Origin: Prevotella sp. Rep29
GTDB taxonomy: Bacteria; Bacteroidota; Bacteroidia; Bacteroidales; Bacteroidaceae
Direction of reading: 5' to 3'
NCBI RefSeq assembly: GCF_019551475.1
Contig: NZ_CP047159.1
Coordinates: 1,674,001-1,738,000 of the forward strand
DNA: 64,000 nt
The translations under genes were made by a program, and so were the position numbers. The notes beneath the pieces are model-generated. The model was not told the origin of the DNA. It did not search any database and saw nothing but the letters and a program-made list of their open reading frames with translations. This document shows, in pieces, positions 1-7,910 of the stretch; the first letter of the stretch is position 1, and each line of letters begins with the position of its first letter.

Positions 1-1686
1 GCGCTTGCGGCGAAGCATGAACCAAGCACAGCCACCTCCTAATATCACGAGGATAGGAATAATCCACCACCACTTGCCGTTCCCCTTCTCCACGGGAAGA
101 GACTGGGACTGATTCGTGAGGATTCCCATTTCGCCTTTACGGACAAGGAACATGATGTGCGACTCGATGTAACCATCAGAGAAGAGCACCTGTTTCTGCC
201 GTTCCTCAGTGATGCTGATTGCTCCCATTGCCATGTCAGCCTTGCCTGTCTGCACGGCAGGTATCTGCGCAGCGAAGTCCGTCGTCAGATACTCCAGCTT
301 CCAGTTGCGCCGGTTCGCCCATTCCGTCAGAATATCAATCTCCAGTCCCGACTGTTTTCCCGAGTTGATGAAATTGAACGGAGGCATTGCCGGATAGCTT
401 GCAACACGCAGCGTACGCCCTGTTCCCTGCTGCTGAGGTATCTCCATTGCCGACGGGTCGGTGGCATTGCGCCAGCGGTCGTAGATTTTCTCGTAGGTTC
501 CGTCACGACGGATGTCAGCTATGAAACTATTGAAATCCTGCTGTAACTCGGTATTTCCCAAACGGAAGCAGGCACCTATAGGGCTAGGCGGCAGACCGGC
601 ATTCACCGTATCTACCTTCGCAGCCAACTCCTTATTGAATATCACCGAAAGATTTTCTTCAGTTGCCACATCAATCTTCCCACTTTCAAGGGCAGCCAAC
701 ACATCGGCTACTGAAGTCAGACGCAGAATCTCGGCATCAGATGCAAACTTTGTGACAGCCATGTCTTGAACACTTCCAATCACAACACCGACACGCTTGC
801 CTGCAAGTGCTTTAAACACTGGCGGGGCGGACGATGTGTCGCCAGTTTTTGCAACTGCATTTGCCTCTGCGCCATTCAGTACCCCTGGCAAGAATCCCAC
901 TGCCCCAGACAAGAGCAGTAGCACTGCCGCTACGACGGCTTTCGCTCGCTGTCGCTGAACCAGTGCCGTCAACAGCAATCCGATAAGCCACGCCATGAGG
1001 AAATAGATGATAGCAGTCACGATGAGCGGAAAGAAAGCATCGAACGTACGCGAGCGTATCAGGTCAGAGGCTCGCGTCATGTCTGCCACGGCTATGTAAC
1101 CAACGATACTCGTACCTTTCAGCAGGCTCACCACCTCGCCCTGATAGACGGGCATCACAGCCTTGATGACCTGCGGCAGAATGATGCGGAAGAACGTCTG
1201 CCGTTGCGTGTAGCCTAAGGCTAAGCCTGCCTCGGTCTGACCGCGGTCGATTCCCTCGATACTGGTGCGCAACATCTCACTGACATAGGCAGCCATGTTC
1301 ATGGAGAAAGTGACGATTGCCACCACAATGCCTGTTGCGTTCAGCGGTGCCATCACCACATAGAACATCAGCATGAGCAGCACCAATACGGGTGTGCCGC
1401 GCATCAGGTCAATATACACTTTGGCGATGCGCTGCAACCAGGCATGACGGCTCATACGCATCCAACACACCAGACCGCCGAGCAGCGTGCCTAAAATCAT
1501 GGCGCATAGTGTGATGAGGAGTGTTACCTGCAGACCGTCGAGTATCATTTTGTAGCGGTCTTCCACGATGAGGTTGTTCTTGAAACTCTCAGTTACGCCG
1601 TTCACCAGACTCGCACAGCCCGTTAGCGTAGAACTGCCGCAGAGTAATAGGATGGCGGCGAGCATCCATTGCATTTTTCTTTTCAT
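1..1686 (-). CDS. Amino-acid ABC transporter permease fused to a solute-binding domain (partial)
   Basis: The reading frame enters from the left edge of the window, so the C-terminus is not seen (562 codons visible). The first ~250 residues are a polar amino-acid (HisM/GlnP-type) permease, with several membrane segments and a stretch around LMRGTPVLVLLM and SIEGIDRGQTEAGLALGYTQ that matches the permease coupling region. A further hydrophobic segment leads into a type-3 solute-binding fold. Its lobes appear in swapped order: the half starting LAGKRVGVVIGS and ending DGTYEKIYDRW comes first, then the half starting RTLRVASYPAMPPFNF and ending FSDGY. A hydrophobic segment (WWWIIPILVILGG) closes the visible part. 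The protein should import an amino acid, but the ATPase subunit is not in view. The ATG overlaps the stop of the upstream cupin gene (ATGA), so the two are probably translated together. Confidence 0.85.
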   Translation of the reverse strand, partial: MKRKMQWMLAAILLLCGSSTLTGCASLVNGVTESFKNNLIVEDRYKMILDGLQVTLLITLCAMILGTLLGGLVCWMRMSRHAWLQRIAKVYIDLMRGTPVLVLLMLMFYVVMAPLNATGIVVAIVTFSMNMAAYVSEMLRTSIEGIDRGQTEAGLALGYTQRQTFFRIILPQVIKAVMPVYQGEVVSLLKGTSIVGYIAVADMTRASDLIRSRTFDAFFPLIVTAIIYFLMAWLIGLLLTALVQRQRAKAVVAAVLLLLSGAVGFLPGVLNGAEANAVAKTGDTSSAPPVFKALAGKRVGVVIGSVQDMAVTKFASDAEILRLTSVADVLAALESGKIDVATEENLSVIFNKELAAKVDTVNAGLPPSPIGACFRLGNTELQQDFNSFIADIRRDGTYEKIYDRWRNATDPSAMEIPQQQGTGRTLRVASYPAMPPFNFINSGKQSGLEIDILTEWANRRNWKLEYLTTDFAAQIPAVQTGKADMAMGAISITEERQKQVLFSDGYIESHIMFLVRKGEMGILTNQSQSLPVEKGNGKWWWIIPILVILGGGCAWFMLRRKR

Positions 1687-2126
1687 TTGTCTAATGGGAT
1701 TTCCGGGTGTTGCACAGCCAAAGGCATGTCTTTTTGCGAAAGATAGAACATGTAAAGGATAACAGGTTTAGAGCCACGGTTTTCTCCATGATGGATGGTA
1801 TTTACCATCTCAACAACGGGTTCACCCTCGTGCACCACTTTCTCCTTGCCGTCCTGTCCGATAATGGTCAGTTCGCCCTGTACCACCACGCCGTAGTTCA
1901 TCACAGGGTGGTGGTGCCACCCCAGTTTCTGTCCTGCCGGAAATACATATTTCACAGCCACCAGTTCGGGACGCCCCTGAAAATAGTCGGGCAGTTCTAC
2001 ACCGTCCCAGCTCTGGCTGGTACGAATCAATTCGGTGGTTTCCACTTGTTGCGGCTGTTCCTGCTTGCAGGAGCTTACAATATCGGGGCTACAGGTATGG
2101 GCAGCGGCGGGCATCTTTTTTTTCAT
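1683..2126 (-). CDS. Cupin-domain protein
   Basis: This 147-residue protein has a single cupin barrel: WHHHPVMNYGVVVQGELTI carries the metal-binding His cluster and the G-x-L of motif 1, and the later NTIHHGENRG supplies motif 2. Residues 1-35 are Cys- and Gln-rich and could be a poor signal or a linker. It is the first gene of a two-gene unit with the ABC permease/solute-binding fusion, and their stop and start codons overlap. A TATCTTTG box lies 33 bp upstream. The substrate is unknown. The pairing suggests a role linked to the transported amino acid, but that is inference. Confidence 0.75.
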   Translation of the reverse strand: MKKKMPAAAHTCSPDIVSSCKQEQPQQVETTELIRTSQSWDGVELPDYFQGRPELVAVKYVFPAGQKLGWHHHPVMNYGVVVQGELTIIGQDGKEKVVHEGEPVVEMVNTIHHGENRGSKPVILYMFYLSQKDMPLAVQHPEIPLDK

Positions 2127-2158
2127 CTTCTATATTAGTTTTTGTTTATATCCGATTA

Positions 2159-2188
2159 CAAAGATACGGCTTTTTTTTGAATGGCAAA
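2159..2188 (-). promoter_or_regulatory. Bacteroidota-type promoter for the cupin/ABC operon
   Basis: Reading the minus strand there is a TTTG (2185-2188), an 18-bp spacer and TATCTTTG (2159-2166). This fits the TTTG / TAnnTTTG consensus of Bacteroidota. The start codon at 2126 lies 33 bp further on. Confidence 0.6.
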
Positions 2189-2231
2189 GAAGTAAAAGCC
2201 TAAAAAAATCCCTAAAGTCCTAAAAACGAAA

Positions 2232-2258
2232 AAGCTCCTGATTTTCGATCAGGAGCTT
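2232..2258 (-). terminator. Intrinsic terminator after carbamate kinase
   Basis: An 11-bp perfect stem (AAGCTCCTGAT / ATCAGGAGCTT) with a five-base loop lies 13 bp past the carbamate kinase stop. On the minus strand it runs into a U-rich tract. Confidence 0.75.
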
Positions 2259-2270
2259 CTTCGATGATAA

Positions 2271-3212
2271 TTATGCTTTTACGAGCATCGTTCCAGTCTT
2301 TCCTTGCAGTGCCTCACGCGCTTTTTCGAGTGAGGTGATGAGTGCGCGACCGCCTTCTGTGTTCTCCACGAAACTGATGCACGACTCCACCTTTGGAAGC
2401 ATTGAGCCCGGTGCGAAGTGTCCTTCAGTGATATACTGACGTGCTTCTGCGACCGTCATTTGGTCGAGATTTTTCTGGTCGGGCTTGTTGAAGTTGATTG
2501 CCACCTTCTCCACTGCCGTCAGAATCACGAGCATGTCAGCCTTCAGATCGAGTGCCAGCTTGGCGCTTGCACGGTCTTTGTCGATTACGGCTGCCACACC
2601 TTCGTAGTCACCGCATCCCTTCTCTACAACGGGAATACCGCCACCACCGACTGTGATGATGACGCTGTGCATATCAACCAACTGCTCCACAACGGGCAGC
2701 TCGACTATCTTCGTAGGAATCGGTGAAGGTACTACGCGACGATAACCGCGACCGGCATCCTCCACGAAGGTATAGCCTGTCTCTGCTGCGATGCGCTCTG
2801 CATCTTCTTTGGAATAGAACATGCCGACGGGCTTGGTGGGATTCTGGAATGCGGCGTCGTTCTCGTCAACCACCACTTGTGTGACGATAGCTGCACAAGG
2901 TTTGTTGATGCCTCTCACGGCGAGTTCTCTCTGAACTGCTTGCTGCAGATGATAGCCGATGTATCCCTGCGTCATGGCACCACACTCGGGGAAAGGCATG
3001 GCTGGTGTCTTACCGTCGTTGTTGTGAGCATACTCAAAAGCGAGGTTCACCATACCCACCTGCGGACCGTTGCCATGTCCGATAACCACATCGTAGCCTT
3101 CCTCAACGAGGTCAACAATCGTAGAGGCTGTATTCTTAACGAGTTCCAATTGCTCTTTCGGGTTGTTGCCCAGTGCATTGCCGCCAAGAGCTATTACAAG
3201 ACGTTTGCTCAT
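2271..3212 (-). CDS. arcC: Carbamate kinase
   Basis: This 313-residue protein is full length for the family. It interconverts carbamoyl phosphate plus ADP with ATP, ammonia and CO2; as a catabolic enzyme it makes ATP. Visible family features are the N-terminal LVIALGGNALGNN, the GHGNGPQVG substrate loop near residues 45-53, and the central VITVGGGGIPVV glycine-rich segment. It is the last gene of a three-gene minus-strand unit after ornithine aminotransferase and ornithine carbamoyltransferase, and is followed by a strong terminator. The spacing of about 120 bp from the preceding gene contains a G/C-rich hairpin that could tune expression. Confidence 0.95.
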   Translation of the reverse strand: MSKRLVIALGGNALGNNPKEQLELVKNTASTIVDLVEEGYDVVIGHGNGPQVGMVNLAFEYAHNNDGKTPAMPFPECGAMTQGYIGYHLQQAVQRELAVRGINKPCAAIVTQVVVDENDAAFQNPTKPVGMFYSKEDAERIAAETGYTFVEDAGRGYRRVVPSPIPTKIVELPVVEQLVDMHSVIITVGGGGIPVVEKGCGDYEGVAAVIDKDRASAKLALDLKADMLVILTAVEKVAINFNKPDQKNLDQMTVAEARQYITEGHFAPGSMLPKVESCISFVENTEGGRALITSLEKAREALQGKTGTMLVKA

Positions 3213-3253
3213 AGTTTTTTCTTTGTTTGATGTCTTTTTATAAAAATGAGAAA

Positions 3254-3288
3254 TTGAACTCCCCCTCTAAACGGGTAGAGGGGGAGCC
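3254..3288. repeat. C/G-rich hairpin between carbamate kinase and OTC
   Basis: CTCCCCCTCTA and TAGAGGGGGAG form an 11-bp stem around a short loop. It resembles the CCCCTCCC...GGGAGGGG hairpin family seen elsewhere in the window (11605, 11866, 12277, 12751, 32864). Here it sits inside the operon. Confidence 0.6.
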
Positions 3289-3332
3289 CGGATATTTCAT
3301 TTAATAAATGGTCTTTTCTTCCTGACCTTCAA

Positions 3333-4325
3333 TTACTTCAAGGTTGCGTACATCACAGCCTTAATGGTATGCATGCGGTTTTCTGCCTCATCGAATACCT
3401 TAGACTGCTTGCTGCGGAACACCTTGTCTGTAACTTCCATTTCCTTCAAGCCGAACTTCTTGTAGATGTCCTTGCCGATGGTGGTCTCCAGGTCGTGGAA
3501 CGAAGGCAGACAGTGCAGGAAGATAGCGTTCGGGTTGGCGTTCTTCATCACGGCGTCGTTCACTTGATAAGGCTTCAACAGCTTGATGCGCTTCTCCCAG
3601 ATGTTATCGGGCTCACCCATTGACACCCAGATGTCGGTGTAAATCACGTCAGCATTCTTCGTGCCTTTCTTCACATCGTCGGTCAGCGTGATGGTGCAAC
3701 CGTTCTCCTTGGCAATCTTCTTGCAGATGTCAACGAGCTTCTTCTCCGGCATGTTGGCTTTCGGACCGCAAGCTACGAAGTTGATACCGAGCTTGGCAGA
3801 AACAACCATCAGCGAGTTAGCCACGTTGTTGCGGGCATCGCCCATGAACACCAGTGTCAGACCTTTATAGTAACCGAAGTTCTCCTGGATGGTCAGCACG
3901 TCAGCCAACATCTGTGTCGGGTGGAAATCGGTGGTCAGACCGTTCCATACGGGAACACCTGCATACTTAGCGAGGTCTTCCACAATCTGCTGGTCGAAAC
4001 CGCGATATTCGATACCGTCGTACATGCGACCGAGCACCTTCGCAGTGTCTTCCAAAGACTCTTTCTTACCCATCTGAGACGAACCCGGATCGAGATAAGT
4101 AACGCCCATACCCAAGTCATTGCCTGCCACTTCGAACGAGCAGCGTGTGCGGGTTGAGGTCTTTTCGAACAACAGAACGATGTTCTTACCCTGCAGATAT
4201 TTGTGCGGGGTGTTGGTACGTTTCAGATTTTTAAAATCTTTAGAGAGCTCCAAGAGATACTGAATCTCTTCGGTGGTGAAGTCCAATAATTTCAAGAAAC
4301 TTCTACCTGATAAACTTCTTGGCAT
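3333..4325 (-). CDS. Ornithine carbamoyltransferase
   Basis: This 330-residue enzyme carries all key motifs: S-T-R-T-R at about 57-61 for carbamoyl phosphate, [10 protein letters not shown] near 135, and the catalytic HCLPSF near 270. It joins carbamoyl phosphate and ornithine to citrulline or runs in reverse. Its neighbours (carbamate kinase downstream, ornithine aminotransferase upstream) favour the catabolic direction: citrulline to ornithine plus carbamoyl phosphate. Sequence alone does not settle argF versus arcB, so no symbol is given. No arginine deiminase gene lies nearby. Confidence 0.95.
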   Translation of the reverse strand: MPRSLSGRSFLKLLDFTTEEIQYLLELSKDFKNLKRTNTPHKYLQGKNIVLLFEKTSTRTRCSFEVAGNDLGMGVTYLDPGSSQMGKKESLEDTAKVLGRMYDGIEYRGFDQQIVEDLAKYAGVPVWNGLTTDFHPTQMLADVLTIQENFGYYKGLTLVFMGDARNNVANSLMVVSAKLGINFVACGPKANMPEKKLVDICKKIAKENGCTITLTDDVKKGTKNADVIYTDIWVSMGEPDNIWEKRIKLLKPYQVNDAVMKNANPNAIFLHCLPSFHDLETTIGKDIYKKFGLKEMEVTDKVFRSKQSKVFDEAENRMHTIKAVMYATLK

Positions 4326-4382
4326 AATTTTTTAATTGTTTTTAAATTGATGAATATTATAAAATTGTCTGTTATCGAAACA

Positions 4383-4412
4383 AAGATGCTCCCTCCCCTT
4401 GGCGGAGAGGGA
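4383..4412. repeat. Degenerate C/G-rich hairpin between OTC and rocD
   Basis: GCTCCCTCCCC and GGAGAGGGAAC form an imperfect hairpin in the gap between rocD and the OTC gene. It is similar to the hairpin at 3254 and may be a decayed member of the same dispersed family. Confidence 0.4.
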
Positions 4413-4435
4413 ACATTTCTCGTATCTCTGTCGGC

Positions 4436-5755
4436 TTATGCCATCTCCTCGAAAGTCTTCTTGATGATAGCGACAGCCTTCTTGATTTCTGCCTCAGTGA
4501 TGCAGAGTGGCGGTGCGAAACGGATGATGTCATCGTGGGTCGGCTTAGCCAGCAGACCATTGTCACGCATCTTCAGACAGATGTCCCAAGCCGTCTTCTT
4601 GCCGATAGGCTTCGTCACGATGGCGTTGAGCAGACCGCGACCGCGCACTTCAACGATGAACGGCGACTTGATTTTCTTGATTTCTGTACGGAACAGTTTA
4701 CCCATCTTCTCTGCATTCTGCACGAGTTTCTCTTCCTTCACAACGGTCAGGGCTGCCATAGCCACCTTGGCTGCCAACGGGAAGCCGCCGAACGTAGAAC
4801 CGTGCTCACCCGGCTTGATGTTCAGCATGATGTCGTCGTCTGCCAGACAGGCTGAAACGGGCAGCACACCACCACCGAGCGCCTTACCGAGAATCACGAT
4901 GTCGGGACGGATGCCGTCGTGCTGGCTGCACAACATCTTACCCGTACGAGCGATACCCGTCTGCACCTCGTCGGCGATGAACAGCACATTGTGCTTCTTA
5001 CACAGGTCGTAGCACTTCTTCAGATAACCCTCGTCCGGAACGAACACACCAGCCTCGCCCTGAATCGGCTCAGCGATGAATGCGCACACTTCCTTGCCAT
5101 GCTCCTTCAACGCCTTCTCGAGCGCCTTCGGATCGTTGTAAGGAATGCGGATGAAACCAGGAGTCAGTGGTCCGTAGTCAGCGTAAGAACTGGGGTCGTC
5201 GCTCATGGTAATCACCGTCACGGTACGTCCGTGGAAGTTACCGCCACAGCATATAATCTTGATCTTGTCGTTAGGAATTCTTTTCTTCACAGCACCCCAG
5301 CGGCGAGCCAGCTTCAGAGCGGTCTCAACACCTTCGGCACCGGTATTCATTGGCAACACGCGATCGTAGCCAAAGAAGTCGTGCATGAACTTTTCATACT
5401 CGCAGAGTGCATCGCTGTAGAATGCGCGCGATGTCAGACACAGCACGTTAGCCTGGTCCTTCAGCGCCTTCACGATTTTCGGATGGCAGTGACCCTGGTT
5501 AACAGCCGAATAAGAAGAGAGGAAGTCGAAGTATTTCTTGCCTTCTACGTCCCATACATAGATACCCTTACCCTTGTGGAGCACCACTGGCAGCGGATGA
5601 TAGTTGTGAGCACCGTAGCGCTCTTCCATGTCCATCAGCTTCTGGCTTTGGGTTTTCACACTCTTGCTCTGTGCCTTGGCAGGAGCTTTCTTCTTTGGAG
5701 CAGCCTTAGGCGCTGCTGCCTTCTTTACAGGCTTCTTTTCTACTTTCTTTGCCAT
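4436..5755 (-). CDS. rocD: Ornithine--oxo-acid aminotransferase with a Lys/Ala/Pro-rich N-terminal tail
   Basis: This 439-residue PLP enzyme transfers the delta-amino group of ornithine to 2-oxoglutarate, giving glutamate semialdehyde and glutamate. Class-III aminotransferase marks are [19 protein letters not shown] (137-155), FIADEVQTG with the cofactor Asp at 262, and [13 protein letters not shown] with the PLP lysine at 291. The enzyme domain starts near residue 39. Before it lies a tail of about 38 residues made mostly of Lys, Ala and Pro, reminiscent of histone H1 tails; the usual family members lack it. The tail is in frame with the only good start and directly follows the promoter region, so it appears genuine. 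First gene of the rocD-OTC-carbamate kinase unit. Confidence 0.93.
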   Translation of the reverse strand: MAKKVEKKPVKKAAAPKAAPKKKAPAKAQSKSVKTQSQKLMDMEERYGAHNYHPLPVVLHKGKGIYVWDVEGKKYFDFLSSYSAVNQGHCHPKIVKALKDQANVLCLTSRAFYSDALCEYEKFMHDFFGYDRVLPMNTGAEGVETALKLARRWGAVKKRIPNDKIKIICCGGNFHGRTVTVITMSDDPSSYADYGPLTPGFIRIPYNDPKALEKALKEHGKEVCAFIAEPIQGEAGVFVPDEGYLKKCYDLCKKHNVLFIADEVQTGIARTGKMLCSQHDGIRPDIVILGKALGGGVLPVSACLADDDIMLNIKPGEHGSTFGGFPLAAKVAMAALTVVKEEKLVQNAEKMGKLFRTEIKKIKSPFIVEVRGRGLLNAIVTKPIGKKTAWDICLKMRDNGLLAKPTHDDIIRFAPPLCITEAEIKKAVAIIKKTFEEMA

Positions 5756-5799
5756 ATTGATTTACTTTAAAGTTGTGATAAATTTCATTTAGGTCGCTA

Positions 5800-5807
5800 C
5801 AAAGATA
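5800..5807 (-). promoter_or_regulatory. -7 promoter box upstream of rocD
   Basis: TATCTTTG on the minus strand, 45 bp before the rocD start, matches TAnnTTTG. No convincing -33 TTTG is seen. Confidence 0.5.
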
Positions 5808-5953
5808 CAACTTTTTCTCGAACTACTTTCATTTTTACAATAAAAAATGCAGAAAAAGTAATAATTTAATATATTTTTTCAAACATTCCCCTGCATTTTC
5901 TAAGAAAACAAGCAAAAAAAGACTCCTTAAAGACCTTAAAGTCCCTAAAAAGA

Positions 5954-5987
5954 AAAAAGGAGGAAGCCGCTCGGCATCCTCCTTTTT
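5954..5987 (-). terminator. Intrinsic terminator, originally of the 7709-10415 unit
   Basis: AAAAAGGAGGA and TCCTCCTTTTT form a stem around a 12-base loop, ending in T-rich sequence on the minus strand. It lies just outside the left end of the insertion sequence. Before the insertion it would have sat about 20 bp past the stop of the small gene at 7709. Confidence 0.7.
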
Positions 5988-6001
5988 CTCTTTTCAGCAT
6001 G

Positions 6002-6021
6002 AGGTTTATTCCCATACATTT
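6002..6021. repeat. Target-site duplication, left copy (20 bp)
   Basis: AGGTTTATTCCCATACATTT is identical to 7705-7724 and directly abuts the left inverted repeat of the insertion sequence. Long, variable duplications are known for IS1634 relatives. Confidence 0.85.
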
Positions 6022-6048
6022 CCTGACTTCGTCAATGCGCCACCCAAA

Positions 6049-7590
6049 TTAAGATTTGTTGCCAGATATGTCGAAAAGTGGTTTCACTGCGAGGTGCTTC
6101 TCCGTCAAGAAGAGTGTCTTAGTGAAGTAAGTCCCGTTTTTAGGCATCCTTACCCTGATTGTCGTGATAGTTTTGGCTGCCTCAAGCACCTTATCGACAC
6201 TCATCCCAATCTTGTTAATGGCAATGAGTCGCTCCAGTTCCTTATATACCTTATAGGCGATGAAGCAAATGCAGACATGTGCCTCTATCCTACGTTCTGT
6301 AAAATGAAACATCGGACGCATTTCCAGAGTTCCTTTTGAAATACGGAATGCACGTTCCACCACCCAGAGTCCATGATACTCGGCAATGACACGCTCGGCG
6401 TCAAGGTCTGTATTGGTGATGTAGCCCTTGAGTCCGTCCCACTGGCAGTCCTCTGCAATCTTCTCTTCGCTGATGACGACTTCTATGTCCTTGCTGATTT
6501 CAAGAAACTTGTTGTAGCCACGCTTGTTCACCTGACTCTTCGTGATGCGTCCGGTCTTATAGGCTTTTCTCAATCGGACAATTCCGCGGTCACGGTTGTA
6601 GGCATCCTTCTTTGCACGCTTGTCGGAATAACTGACGATAAGTCTTTCCCCATTCTCACGTTTGTAGTCGTAACAGGCTTTATCAACCTTCTCTAAAGAG
6701 AGAATCCATTGCTTCACGCTTGCGCTCTCGCTCTTGATGCGGGCTCCAAGTATGTAGTTGTAGCCAGCCTCCTGCAGCAAAGTGACATTGTTCTTGTTCA
6801 TCAAGCCTGAGTCTGCCACCACAACAAAATCTTTCCCCAGATTGAAACGCTGCTTGAAGTCATCTATCATTGGTATCATGGTGAAGCCCTCATACTGGCT
6901 GCCGTTGAACAGAGAGTATGAAAGCGGGTAGCCTCCTTCTGATACAAGCAGACCGAGTATAACCTGTGACTCTGCCGTCTTTCCATCCTTTGAAAACCCC
7001 GGTTCACGCAATACGTCCGTCTGTGCTGTCTCAAAGTAGAGCGTCGTCACGTCGTAGAACATCAATCCAATCTTGCCTCCGAACAGTTTCCGGGTGTGCT
7101 CTACGCTAATCTGCTGCGCAAGCTCCATCTGGGTATTGTAGAGCTTGTCCATGTAGCGATAGATGTGGTTGAGGTCAACATCTTCATCATAATATGACTT
7201 CAGGTAATCTACTGTGGCAAGTTTGCTTCTGGGCTGCGACACCCTTGCGATTACCAAATGACGCAGAATCTCATCGGGAATCCGGTTGAAGCCGATGCTG
7301 TCATAGACTTGATCAAGCAGAAGCCGAGTACCGTTTATCAACACGTTGTCAATATTGCTAAGGAAACGCTCTGTCTCCTCGACTTCCTTTCCCTTGCGGT
7401 CATCAAAGTCAAGTTCTTGCTGACCGCCAAATGAACGTATCCATGCAGCAGCCTTATCGCATAATGAATGTATTTCCTCTTCGGATGTAGAGGAGCCAAA
7501 CGATTTTATTTCTTTATACTTTCCACTCGCTTTACTGACCACTACCACACTTGTAGAGCCGGAACGATTGTGTTTCTTGCGTACATACAT
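6049..7590 (-). CDS. IS1634-family transposase (IS4-type DDE)
   Basis: The protein is 513 residues from the chosen start, MYVRKKHNRSGS, which opens the conserved domain. An upstream in-frame ATG at 7632 adds 14 residues that do not look like the family. Catalytic residues can be placed: Asp in FYDVTTLYFE, Asp in VVVADSGLMN and Glu in GLWVVERAFR, followed by the basic helix around RISKGTLEMRP. The frame is open throughout, so the enzyme is probably active. A TACCTTTG box ends only a few bases before the start, which would give an almost leaderless mRNA. Confidence 0.92.
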   Translation of the reverse strand: MYVRKKHNRSGSTSVVVVSKASGKYKEIKSFGSSTSEEEIHSLCDKAAAWIRSFGGQQELDFDDRKGKEVEETERFLSNIDNVLINGTRLLLDQVYDSIGFNRIPDEILRHLVIARVSQPRSKLATVDYLKSYYDEDVDLNHIYRYMDKLYNTQMELAQQISVEHTRKLFGGKIGLMFYDVTTLYFETAQTDVLREPGFSKDGKTAESQVILGLLVSEGGYPLSYSLFNGSQYEGFTMIPMIDDFKQRFNLGKDFVVVADSGLMNKNNVTLLQEAGYNYILGARIKSESASVKQWILSLEKVDKACYDYKRENGERLIVSYSDKRAKKDAYNRDRGIVRLRKAYKTGRITKSQVNKRGYNKFLEISKDIEVVISEEKIAEDCQWDGLKGYITNTDLDAERVIAEYHGLWVVERAFRISKGTLEMRPMFHFTERRIEAHVCICFIAYKVYKELERLIAINKIGMSVDKVLEAAKTITTIRVRMPKNGTYFTKTLFLTEKHLAVKPLFDISGNKS

Positions 7591-7594
7591 GGTG

Positions 7595-7602
7595 CAAAGG
7601 TA
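7595..7602 (-). promoter_or_regulatory. Possible -7 box of the transposase gene
   Basis: TACCTTTG on the minus strand, 4 bp before the ATG at 7590. If used, transcription would start at or next to the start codon. Confidence 0.4.
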
Positions 7603-7704
7603 CACGTTTTTCGCTTGCGCCACCCAAACCACCCAATAATTTTACGTAACTCGCTGATTATCATTGTGCGCTATATGATGGCGCAAAAAAGTGATGAAGT
7701 CAGG

Positions 7705-7724
7705 AGGTTTATTCCCATACATTT
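7705..7724. repeat. Target-site duplication, right copy (20 bp)
   Basis: Identical to 6002-6021. It includes the last codons and the TAA of the small gene at 7709-7882, so that gene was left whole by the insertion. Confidence 0.85.
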
Positions 7725-7882
7725 GTCCGTTTCATTCCCCAATCATTCTGGTCGCTGTAGTCCGTCTCCTTTCCCAGCTGGTTTCCGTCACCAATCTGGT
7801 CGTTCACGCTCGTCATGTTCAGCACGCTCTCGGACAACACATCCAGTGTCTTGATGCGGGGTTTCAAATACGTCTTTTTCAT
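7709..7882 (-). CDS. Small protein of the MK-T-YLKP type, 57 residues
   Basis: The protein starts MKKTYLKPRIKTLDVLSES and contains LGKETDYSDQNDW near its end. It shares the MK(K/R)T-YLKP start and the GKET(D/E) segment with the 79-residue protein at 26069-26308. Both lie directly downstream of a large secreted protein with the same kind of tail. The gap to the upstream secreted protein is 28 bp, so they are likely cotranscribed. No signal peptide or known domain is seen; the function is unknown. The stop codon lies within the right target duplication of the insertion sequence. Confidence 0.65.
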   Translation of the reverse strand: MKKTYLKPRIKTLDVLSESVLNMTSVNDQIGDGNQLGKETDYSDQNDWGMKRTNVWE

Positions 7883-7910
7883 ATCTCTTACTTATTTATA
7901 ATTCGTTCGA

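Larger units (their letters stand above)
6022..7704 (-). mobile_element. IS1634-type insertion sequence, 1683 bp
   Basis: The ends match as imperfect inverted repeats: CCTGACTTCGTCA at the left and, on the other strand, CCTGACTTCATCA at the right, each followed within 12 bp by TGCGCCA. A 20-bp direct repeat of host sequence flanks the element on both sides. A single long transposase gene fills most of it. The copy looks intact and recent, because both target copies are still identical. A 13-bp direct repeat TGCGCCACCCAAA also brackets the transposase gene (6036-6048 and 7616-7628). Confidence 0.88.

Noticed and set aside
4919..5770. 283-codon open frame on the plus strand
   Set aside because: Antisense to rocD; no family features.
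7591..7632. 14-residue N-terminal extension of the transposase
   Set aside because: It overlaps the likely promoter and the subterminal repeat of the element.
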